This document shows positions 10,547 to 17,405 of a stretch of DNA of 17,405 nucleotides, piece after piece; the first letter of the stretch is position 1; each line of letters starts with the position of its first letter. The notes below the pieces were generated by a model. It was given only the letters and a program-made list of their open reading frames with translations. It was not told the DNA's origin and ran no database searches. The stretch is from Asterionellopsis glacialis (lineage: Eukaryota; Bacillariophyta; Plagiogrammaphyceae; Rhaphoneidales; Asterionellopsidaceae): NCBI GenBank assembly GCA_014885115.2, contig WKLE02002988.1, positions 1 to 17,405 of the forward strand, read 5' to 3'. The translations under genes were made by a program, and so were the position numbers.

Positions 10547-10806
10547 AATACAGTACAAATAGAATTGAATAACTGCGTTGGCTAAACAGTGCGTATACAG
10601 AGCAGACACTATCCAATTGGCTAGAAGGTGAAAAGTAGTATAGGCTTTCTTTTTGTAACTCTTTTTTTTAACTTTCCTATTAAAATTCACAAATTTACTA
10701 TCAATACAGTTTTTACTTGAACTCTCAATTTGCCTTCTAATATGCAGTCTTTGCCCCGGTATCAGTACTGCTTGTTGAAGCCATTTAGAGAGCACCCCAT
10801 CCCCCC
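10547..10806. other. Shared 3' region between convergent genes
   Basis: This 260-nt AT-rich stretch lies between the TAA of the lumenal protein gene and the TAG of the armadillo gene. It contains T-rich tracts near 10647-10675 but no exact AATAAA on either strand that I can see. No gene is supported here. Confidence 0.5.
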
Positions 10807-13257
10807 CTATATGCTATGTTTATATCTTTCTTGTTCATCTTCTTTGTCAAACATAAACCCAATTGATCCAAAGAGCGACCTTCTTCGTATGGAGCCTTCT
10901 GAATTTCTCATGATAGTCTGGATAAGCGATTTTCTTCTTGATGGTTCTCTTTGTATTGGGTTTGCTCGCTTTTTCAATTCGGGATCTTCTGTTTTTGATA
11001 TTGCGACCTTAATTAACTCAACTTTCTGCAATACGATTTTGCTATCGTGTTTAAAATCTTGTAAAATAAACTTTACCTGAGCCAGTATAAGCATCTCAAT
11101 GTTATTATGGACACTGATTAGATTTGATAAGCATCCTACTGCAAACTTTTGAATATCTTCATCGTGGGGATGAAATCGCATTGCGTCAACAACCGCATAC
11201 ACTCCCCCTTCATCTCCAATATTTTTTTGAAGGCATCTGTGCTTTGACAAGTTTAAAATGCTTTGGCAGCCCTCATATTGGATACCTCCATGGGGAGTAT
11301 TTGCCATCATGACAGCAACTACGCTAGCAATTCCTCTCAATTGAAAGATATTTCTCGCCACAGTCTCTTTCTTGGCAAGTTTTGATATCAGGCAGAGGAT
11401 TTCCTCCAAAACTTGCGGGTGCATACAATGGTTTCTTATTGATTCAATGAGCAGTGGGACGAGATCTAATGAAGCAACCGCCATGAAAACATTTTCCATG
11501 TCGTATTTGGCAATTTTGGATAAAACAGCACATCCATGCTCGGCGATACTTGGTTCTTTGTGATGCTTCTCGATACAATAGGCGACAACATCAATCAAAT
11601 CGATAGAATACTCTTGGATTAAAATGGGTTGCGAATCGATGCACTTGCCCAACACTGCTAAGGCGTATTTTTGCACTGATGCTTCGTTGGAATGCCCTCC
11701 CATTGCAAAATTGAGAATGGAAACAACAACATTGTTCAATTCATCTTTGCAACAAGGAATCAAATACCACAATGCGGCACACCCAAGTTTTTGTACTGTG
11801 GCATCATCTGAATGGACTTTCATCCCCCGTAATATAAGTTCAATTCCACCACACTCAGTCACAAGCTCTACTATAGATGAGTTATGAAATGCCATGAGAA
11901 GGGCGTAGTATCCTTTACTGTGGACATCCGCTATCGCATAGCACTTGTCCAAAGCATTGAGAATTTTGGCAACAAAACCAAGTTCGTACAACGCATTTGC
12001 ATTTTCTTCGCATTCATAACAAAGGTTACCAAGAGCTCGACATGCTTGAATTTGAACACTTGCATCTTCTGGATAGCGTGACATGGCTCGTAGAATGATA
12101 TCTAATCCACCATTTTTAACAATGATTTCTCGATGATATGAATTGCGAGCCCATTTAGCTAAAGAACTGCACACCCAACCTTGACATGCAGCATCACAGC
12201 CTGGGTATTGTTTCATAGATCGAACAATCTGATCCAAACAAGCACCAGACCGTGTCACTAGTGATTCAAAAAATGCCATATTCTCAAGTTCAATACCGAC
12301 ACATGCTATAGGTACTGAACGTTCTTGGACAATTGTATCGTGTTGTACATAACACCTCTTTGAATCTGCACATCGAGATTCGATTGTTATGCACTTGCAT
12401 TCTTCTTCCTTTTTATCGTAAGAAAAATGTGTGAAACTGTCTTCCTCCATGACTGAGAAGTTAGAGCTTTCATTCATAAGTGTTACGCTTGATGTAGCTG
12501 ACATCTGTTGGGTTTTGCAAATATCTTTCGGTCCGGTGTTCTGAGTATTACTTTTGTCCGTCATTAAAGTTTCCATGTCAATGCTACGGCCATCATTATC
12601 ATCATTGCCACTATGTACGGTATCACTAGAAGACGACTCACTACACTCATTTAACGTAGACAGAAAACTTTTGTTATTTCGATCGTCACCCTCAGTGCTG
12701 GCCGATCCCAACGATAGCTGACTGTTGGACATAAAAAAGATTTCACGATCAGATGCATTGAAGTTATTAGCAACATCTGTCGATGCCGGTGCAGATTGTG
12801 TAATGACGCACATCGCTGGTCGACGAAACGAGCAATTCAAGTTCATACTACTGTTCATCGCGTACAAAACCTGTTTGTTGCTCTTTTCCGTGCCTCCGTT
12901 TACTTGCAAATCGATGCTCTGGTCGTCTTCTTCGCTTTCGTCCTTGTTATCCTCCACATCACTGATTACGGGTGGGTCATCCGCAAGACATGTAGTGGTC
13001 GTTGAGCTGGGAAATAGATCTTCTAAATTAATACTGTCGTCATCGTCATAATTGTTCTTCTTCTCCTCTTCTACTTTTGAGCTGTCACTCATGATCATTG
13101 CATGTTTTGGTGTATGAATGGGTACCTTTTCAATGATATGTAGATTTTCACTTGGAAGTGGAACACCGTCAATCATTTTTGAAGTATTCCGAATGGAATT
13201 GTTCGTCTTTGTGGAAGCTGAAGATCCCAACAACGATTGCTCGGATAGTGTGTTCAT
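10807..13257 (-). CDS. Armadillo-repeat protein with acidic Ser-rich N-terminus and RRxS tail
   Basis: One uninterrupted frame encodes 816 residues. The start at 13257 is the first Met after an in-frame stop at 13353-13351, so it is well set. Residues 1 to about 320 are predicted disordered, rich in Ser, Asp, Glu and Asn, with acidic runs and three SI[DN][LM] motifs at 75-78, 114-117 and 225-228. Residues about 325-755 are armadillo-like helical repeats of roughly 42 residues, seen in units such as NGGLDIILRAMSRYPEDASV, CGGIELILRGMKVHSDDATV and EGGVYAVVDAMRFHPHDEDI, each followed by a Q-x-x-[AG]-C-x-A-L-x-x-L helix. The tail (760-816) is basic and holds RRKSLIQTI and RRRSLFGSI, both kinase-site-like. 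Armadillo domains bind other proteins, so a scaffold or adaptor role is likely, but the partner is unknown. No catalytic domain, signal peptide or membrane segment is visible. Confidence 0.88.
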   Translation of the reverse strand: MNTLSEQSLLGSSASTKTNNSIRNTSKMIDGVPLPSENLHIIEKVPIHTPKHAMIMSDSSKVEEEKKNNYDDDDSINLEDLFPSSTTTTCLADDPPVISDVEDNKDESEEDDQSIDLQVNGGTEKSNKQVLYAMNSSMNLNCSFRRPAMCVITQSAPASTDVANNFNASDREIFFMSNSQLSLGSASTEGDDRNNKSFLSTLNECSESSSSDTVHSGNDDNDGRSIDMETLMTDKSNTQNTGPKDICKTQQMSATSSVTLMNESSNFSVMEEDSFTHFSYDKKEEECKCITIESRCADSKRCYVQHDTIVQERSVPIACVGIELENMAFFESLVTRSGACLDQIVRSMKQYPGCDAACQGWVCSSLAKWARNSYHREIIVKNGGLDIILRAMSRYPEDASVQIQACRALGNLCYECEENANALYELGFVAKILNALDKCYAIADVHSKGYYALLMAFHNSSIVELVTECGGIELILRGMKVHSDDATVQKLGCAALWYLIPCCKDELNNVVVSILNFAMGGHSNEASVQKYALAVLGKCIDSQPILIQEYSIDLIDVVAYCIEKHHKEPSIAEHGCAVLSKIAKYDMENVFMAVASLDLVPLLIESIRNHCMHPQVLEEILCLISKLAKKETVARNIFQLRGIASVVAVMMANTPHGGIQYEGCQSILNLSKHRCLQKNIGDEGGVYAVVDAMRFHPHDEDIQKFAVGCLSNLISVHNNIEMLILAQVKFILQDFKHDSKIVLQKVELIKVAISKTEDPELKKRANPIQREPSRRKSLIQTIMRNSEGSIRRRSLFGSIGFMFDKEDEQERYKHSI

Positions 13258-13375
13258 TTCACGTTGAAATGTCCGTATGCGATTTGGTAGGAGAATGCAA
13301 CGACCTTCGTCTTGGTATGTTGAAGTTCGCTTGTCCGCGAAGGATGAATATTAGAAGCGATCGATAAACCTTTTG

Positions 13376-13381
13376 TTTATA
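13376..13381 (-). promoter_or_regulatory. Candidate TATA box for the armadillo gene
   Basis: TATAAA reads on the minus strand about 119 nt upstream of the armadillo start codon. The spacing fits a promoter with a modest 5' leader, but in AT-rich DNA such a hexamer is easily met by chance. Confidence 0.28.
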
Positions 13382-13621
13382 TTATGTGTGTTATAGTAAT
13401 CCGTATGCAGAAGGAGAATAAAAATGGCTTTTATTACTAAAAGTACAGTATGAGAGAATCTCGCACTCTACTAGTACGACAAGGAAAGAAGACATTGAGA
13501 GTTCTTGAAGAAAAAGTTTGTTTTCTCGTTTTCTATGGTGAAAACCCTGAGAGAAACACAATCCGGATTCGCACAGTCATTTTCTATTTAAAAAGAATCG
13601 ATAGTTAGATTTAAGTATCTC

Positions 13622-14345
13622 TACCCGGTACTGTTAATATGAAACTTTGAGTAGAAGTTACTCCTAGTGAATTAGTGAGATTAAATGAAGTCACGAACAA
13701 AGTGTAATACCAGTTTTTTATGCTTCGCGTTTCTCTATCAATACATCGCGCTAACATAAGTTTTACTATTTATATGATACTCAATGCGGTACTGGAACCA
13801 ACGTGTGAATATTATTTTTGTTATGGTACCACAGAGAACACCCTGGAATTACCTAATCATATATAGTACCGGGTACTGTACAGTAAGTATTAATACCTGG
13901 TATTCCAAATGATGGGGCAATATTCTCCAATTCAAGTATATAGACAATATTGGTACCATGTACGTACACCTGTTAGCAATTCTTTTCTACCATGTACAAT
14001 AATAGGTGGCAATATAATATTGAAGTATACCTGGTATGTATTATCATTTTAGTCATTAGCTCTAGTGCTGTACATTAAAGTATATAGTGGAGCTGTTTCT
14101 GTACAACGTACAGTACCTGTACCTCTACCAGGTACTGGATATTATTCGCAACAAGTGTTAATATGGGTTCATTCACACAACATTAACATGCCAATCGATA
14201 TTCTTCTCACTACTAGGTACGGCAACGATGTCGTCACGATTAGAACTGGTCATTCCTTTTCTTAAAAAATGATTTTCGATCGAGGCAGGCATTTGCTGAA
14301 CGGCAGTTACTGTACCTGGTAGTAGGACCCACACAGGTACCGGTA
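13622..14345. repeat. Dispersed TACC-N-GGTA inverted repeats in a GTAC-rich island
   Basis: Six exact TACCNGGTA sequences occur at 13622-13630 (N=C), 13867-13875 (G), 13894-13902 (T), 14028-14036 (T), 14126-14134 (A) and 14313-14321 (T). A spacerless TACCGGTA is at 14338-14345. Between 13789 and 14340 I count 18 GTAC tetranucleotides, where about two would be expected by chance. Additional perfect palindromes include TACTGTACAGTA at 13874-13885 and TGTACGTACA at 13959-13968. TACCATGTAC appears twice, at 13954 and 13988. The copies are not in a regular tandem array. They could be binding sites for a dimeric regulator, the remains of a decayed repeat, or a compositional habit of the genome. Confidence 0.8.
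14111..14137. repeat. Perfect 9-bp inverted repeat with 9-nt loop
   Basis: CAGTACCTG at 14111-14119 pairs perfectly with CAGGTACTG at 14129-14137 across a 9-nt spacer. It lies inside the GTAC-rich island and its right arm overlaps one TACCAGGTA copy. It could be a hairpin or a pair of opposed protein sites. Confidence 0.7.
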
Positions 14346-15387
14346 TGTTGAAACTTCTTCCTTCCGCCATGGTAGGACTACCCGAGGGATACCCCAGGTA
14401 AGAGTATGTTCTTTAGATGTTCTCAAGGATACACGTAAATGTCTCTTCTTTGCCAGTCTTGTTCTTTATGTGCATATTTACGACCTAGGTCTTGAAGGAG
14501 AGCAATCGGTCTTATCTCTTGATTATTTTCAATTATTTGTAAAATAGTTTATCATAGGGAACTTATGTCCTTTATAATTGATGGTGAAAACTTCCCGACA
14601 GTACTATGACCTGCTCTCTTTGCCATGAATGTACCTGTACTATCATGGACCATCAGAAGTTTTCAGATCTCTTTCTGGTACTTTTTGGAACCAACACTTA
14701 CTAATAACGGCAATTTTTTTGTTCAGAAAATGAATGCATCATATCGTGTACATAAATGTAGGGGTAGTAAGAGTATCAGTAGTTTTCTTTTCATCTCTGC
14801 CTGGTACAGTCATTCATGTGTTATTAATAGTATGAAGTATTTCTTGCTAGTCCATACCTACTTTGGAATATACTCGTATCTTTCAGAAACCAATACAGAA
14901 ACAGACGACGAACTCCTTGTACAAATATCTACAATCAATAGTGTGAATGCATTGAGTGGCGCTTGTAGCATCAAATCAATTAATTTTGGCTTTTGATTTA
15001 TGTGCAATTATGTTGGTTGTGAAATGAAGCTCCAAACAGGATGTTCTGGTAACAGATTGAATTTTTGTTTGATTCGGTAGCAACAACATCATTGTTATCC
15101 CTAAAATAATCTCAGATCCAATCTATAAGAATAGTTGATGTAACAGACATTCTCCTTTGTTACCTCAAAGGAAGGGAACTAATTTAATGCCAAGGTTAAA
15201 TAGTGGTCAACAGATGTGTTATAATCAGTACAACATGATTGCTTTGTGTAAATAACTTTATTTTCTTTGATTTCTTTATTCCTAACTTTGTGCTTCATAT
15301 TGTGACTCCTTTTGGATTTCTTCTCTGGTTTATCACAGTTTATTCTTACAGTCCACCTGTGGCGTCGTGCACTGTCTTTCTAACTGC

Positions 15388-15562
15388 TAGGTCCTTTTAG
15401 GTCCTACTTACAGGTATTACAGCATTATAAATATTTAAATACTCTAGGAGTAATTAATAAATAAGACTCTATCAAGACAATAAACTACTGGGGGAGTGAA
15501 AGTATTGGGAGAGATTGCTGTAAGTTCAGTTTCAGCTATTCATCGTACCGGTAGGTCCTACC
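15388..15562. repeat. TAGGTCCT repeats and a GGTAGG-T-CCTACC inverted repeat
   Basis: TAGGTCCT occurs at 15388-15395, 15398-15405 (10 bp later) and 15552-15559. The third copy is the centre of a perfect inverted repeat, GGTAGG-T-CCTACC, at 15550-15562, which overlaps a palindromic TACCGGTA at 15546-15553. These lie 330-510 nt upstream of the dehydrogenase start codon. Confidence 0.6.
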
Positions 15563-15808
15563 TCGTGGGACAAAATTGTTTCAAAAACATATGATAGTCC
15601 TATATACATAAGAAGATATGATCGCCAGGTTCAGGTACCAATCGTACAAGGCAATATATCATAATTTACCACGTAGAGATATACCAGATACTAGATGACA
15701 GGTAGAATGATTTTTTGTGACTCAGTCCTTCCTTCCCAGCACAACCCACAAAGGCACACAGCATTGCGGTCGAACTGAAATTTGAGAAAACAATAATGAG
15801 TGTGCATG

Positions 15809-15814
15809 TATAAA
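15809..15814 (+). promoter_or_regulatory. Candidate TATA box for the dehydrogenase gene
   Basis: TATAAA lies 86 nt upstream of the ATG at 15895, in reasonable promoter position. It is supported only by the motif and spacing. Confidence 0.33.
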
Positions 15815-15894
15815 CGGATCGCAAAGCATCACAATTATCTTTCCAATAAGTTGTGTCGTATTGCTTTCTATCAACTCTTGCCATACACTTCATC

Positions 15895-17112
15895 ATGAAG
15901 GCCGTTTCCCTGTCAGGTTCTATGATTATCGGCATTGTCGCACTTTTGTCTGCAACAACGGTAAATGCTTGGACTGGGAAATCTATCCAAAACAGAAGAC
16001 TTGCGCTTTCTTCGTCCTCTTTGCAGTCTCAAAGAAATGCTGACTTTGGAGCTGCTTCACCAGCTCCGTCTTTGAACCGTCGACTTCTTCTCGTGGGAAC
16101 TGGAATTGCTGCTAGCACAGCTATCGTATCTCCTGCAAGTGCTGCCACAGCATCCGGACCCTACGCGCCAGCGCCAAATTCAATGGATGGTAAGCTCGTT
16201 GTGATTACTGGAGGTAATACTGGATTAGGATTAGAGTCAGGCAAACGATTGGCTGCTGCTGGAGCAGAAGTAGTGTTGACTAGTCGCAGTTCGGCCAAGG
16301 GAGAACAGGCAGTCAAAGCTATTCAAGAATATTTATCTCAAAAGGGTATTGTGAATAATAATATTTATTCTATTCCTTTGGATTTGTGTGACTTAGAGAA
16401 TGTAAAATCGTTCCCACAACGTTTTGAGGCAGCTCTACCAAACAGCAAACCCGTTGATGTTTTATTGAACAATGCTGGAGTTATGGCTATTCAACAGCGT
16501 GAAATCACCAAGGATGGTTATGAACGTACCTTTCAAACGAATCACTTGGGTCACTTTGCCTTGACAGCAAAAATGATTCCCATGTTGGCCAAAGATGCAC
16601 GTATCATCAATGTCTCTTCCACAGCACATAAGTTTGCATCCAATGGATTGGACTTTGATAATTTGAATGGCGAAAAAGAATATGGACCATGGACCTCGTA
16701 TGGTGCATCTAAATTGGAAAATATTTTCTTTACAAAAGAGCTTCAGAGACGTGTCGATGAATCGGGTAAATATTCGTTCACAGTAACCAGTTTACATCCT
16801 GGTGCAGTTGCTACTGATCTGGGTCGATACCTAGTTGGGGAAGAAAAATTCAACAGCATGAAAGAGAATGGTATGGGCTTTATGGATAGCTTAATTTTTG
16901 GAACTCTCAACAAGTTTGTCAAGACAGTCGAAGATGGAGCTTCTACACAGGTTTTTCTCGCATCTGATCCCCTAGTTGGCATGGAGGTCGGTGGACAGTA
17001 CTTTGACGAATGTAAACAGCAAAAGTTGGATTCATTCGCTACCAACGCAGAGCAGGCTAAACAACTTTGGACCGTTTCCGAGAAGTTATCTGGGGTTGAC
17101 TTTATTCTGTAA
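15895..17112 (+). CDS. Plastid-targeted short-chain dehydrogenase (retinol dehydrogenase/TIC32-like)
   Basis: The ATG at 15895 gives 405 residues; an in-frame GTG further upstream at 15853 is not a plausible eukaryotic start. Residues 1-25 form a signal peptide ending VNA, with Trp at 26 as +1, which fits the diatom plastid motif. A Ser-rich transit-like stretch follows, then a second signal with RR at 62-63 (SLNRRLLLVGTG) and a PASA cut site near 83. The rest is a classical NAD(P)-binding SDR fold: TGGNTGLG at 105-112, NNAG at 192-195, the catalytic Asn in TNHLGHF (216), VSS at 240-242, and Y269-G-A-S-K273. The C-terminal GQYFDEC and LWTVSEKL resemble RDH11-14 proteins. These enzymes oxidise or reduce alcohols, aldehydes or ketones with NAD(P)(H); TIC32 of plant plastids is related. 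The substrate cannot be read here. Whether it stays in the stroma or enters the lumen depends on the second signal. Confidence 0.92.
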   Translation: MKAVSLSGSMIIGIVALLSATTVNAWTGKSIQNRRLALSSSSLQSQRNADFGAASPAPSLNRRLLLVGTGIAASTAIVSPASAATASGPYAPAPNSMDGKLVVITGGNTGLGLESGKRLAAAGAEVVLTSRSSAKGEQAVKAIQEYLSQKGIVNNNIYSIPLDLCDLENVKSFPQRFEAALPNSKPVDVLLNNAGVMAIQQREITKDGYERTFQTNHLGHFALTAKMIPMLAKDARIINVSSTAHKFASNGLDFDNLNGEKEYGPWTSYGASKLENIFFTKELQRRVDESGKYSFTVTSLHPGAVATDLGRYLVGEEKFNSMKENGMGFMDSLIFGTLNKFVKTVEDGASTQVFLASDPLVGMEVGGQYFDECKQQKLDSFATNAEQAKQLWTVSEKLSGVDFIL

Positions 17113-17325
17113 TTGAGTTATTACATATAATAGATATAAGCTCTGCTAACCGACAAACTGCATCTTTCCATTTGCATATTCAATAATCTTAAAACAACGC
17201 TAAAGTGAAATTGAAGTCCATTACTATTGGTCATATTACTGTAGATTAGGTTTCAGTCCTTCACCAAAACAATCCTACGTCCTGACGCAATCATGTTCAA
17301 GAATAACATAAAAATGAATCAATTA
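17113..17325. other. Shared 3' region between convergent genes
   Basis: This 213-nt stretch lies between the TAA of the dehydrogenase and the TAG of the minus-strand fragment. It is AT-rich, with ATATAATAGATATAA just after the dehydrogenase stop; no clear polyadenylation hexamer or gene is seen. Confidence 0.45.
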
Positions 17326-17405
17326 CTATCCATCGTTTGTTCCGTGCTTCAACTTTTCAGCTTCAGCAGCATGCATGTTAAACACCTGCTCCAAACTAGT
17401 CTGAC
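17326..17405 (-). CDS. C-terminal end of a probable ABCA-type ABC transporter (partial)
   Basis: On the minus strand an open frame enters at the right edge and runs 25 codons to TAG at 17328-17326. It begins QTSLEQVFNMHAAEAEKLK. The TSLEQVF segment resembles the [TS]-[ST]-L-E-x-V-F motif found shortly after the second nucleotide-binding domain in ABCA transporters, and a charged helical tail is usual there. The frames to either side stop early. The stretch is too short to be certain; a chance open frame or another family is possible. If right, it is a membrane lipid or solute exporter converging on the dehydrogenase gene. Confidence 0.5.
   Translation of the reverse strand, partial: QTSLEQVFNMHAAEAEKLKHGTNDG

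Larger units (their letters stand above)
13258..15894. other. Long AT-rich intergenic region between divergent genes
   Basis: This 2.6-kb stretch separates the start codons of the armadillo gene and the dehydrogenase gene. Several frames of 60-123 codons occur, the longest at 14625-14996 (+), but none shows a domain, a family resemblance or a convincing start, and I treat them as chance. The part at 13622-14345 is crowded with GTAC and TACC-N-GGTA inverted repeats; 15388-15562 has TAGGTCCT repeats. From about 14820 to 15380 I see nothing beyond AT-rich sequence. No tRNA-like cloverleaf was recognised. Confidence 0.6.

Noticed and set aside
14625..14996. A 123-codon plus-strand open frame in the long intergenic region
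   Set aside because: The translation is rich in Ser, Phe, Tyr and Asn as expected from AT-rich noncoding DNA and shows no family features or targeting signal.
15853..15894. An upstream in-frame extension of the dehydrogenase
   Set aside because: It would begin with GTG, and the ATG at 15895 directly yields a proper signal peptide.
13258..15894. A transposon, MITE or tRNA gene as the cause of the long intergenic region
   Set aside because: I found no transposase-like frame, no long terminal inverted repeats with target duplications, and no tRNA T-loop or cloverleaf; only short palindromes are visible.
15666..15935. An 89-codon minus-strand frame over the dehydrogenase promoter and start
   Set aside because: It overlaps the start of a confident gene on the other strand and has no recognisable feature.
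1..17405. CRISPR array, bacterial operon, viral or toxin genes
   Set aside because: Spliceosomal introns, plastid bipartite signals and eukaryotic GCN1 show nuclear eukaryotic DNA, and no regularly spaced repeats or viral or toxin-like proteins were seen.

Overview
The window looks like nuclear DNA of a photosynthetic stramenopile, most likely a diatom. Three things point there: one long gene has GT-AG spliceosomal introns, two predicted proteins carry a secretory signal peptide followed by a second twin-arginine-type signal (the layout used to reach the thylakoid lumen of a complex plastid), and genes are compact and mostly intronless. The species cannot be named from the sequence.

Layout: six genes alternate strictly between strands. 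(1) 1-262, +: 3' end of an unrecognised gene with a repeated GKDGxFxxCVDFDPLH motif. (2) 367-9541, -: a complete four-exon GCN1 gene (about 2847 residues), the HEAT-repeat ribosome-binding activator of the eIF2-alpha kinase GCN2. (3) 10124-10546, +: a 140-residue protein with a canonical SRRxFLK Tat motif and a small four-cysteine mature domain, probably in the thylakoid lumen. (4) 10807-13257, -: an 816-residue armadillo-repeat protein with an acidic, Ser-rich N-terminus and a basic C-terminal tail. (5) 15895-17112, +: a short-chain dehydrogenase of the retinol-dehydrogenase/TIC32-like type behind a plastid signal and a second RR-type signal. (6) 17326-17405, -: last 25 codons of a gene ending like an ABCA-type ABC transporter.

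The genes form convergent pairs with short shared 3' regions (104, 260 and 213 nt) and divergent pairs with longer shared 5' regions (582 nt and 2.6 kb). The 582-nt region between GCN1 and the lumenal gene holds three GGGCGG boxes, three E2F-like GCGGGAA sites and one telobox-like AACCCTAA. The 2.6-kb region between the armadillo and SDR genes has no convincing gene. It contains the strongest unexplained signal in the window: an island very rich in GTAC and in the inverted repeat TACC-N-GGTA (six exact copies in 700 nt), with further perfect palindromes and a 9-bp hairpin.

Functionally the window mixes translation stress sensing (GCN1), two plastid-targeted proteins, a probable scaffold (armadillo) and a membrane transporter tail. 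I see no operon-like logic, mobile element, CRISPR array, tRNA or rRNA.
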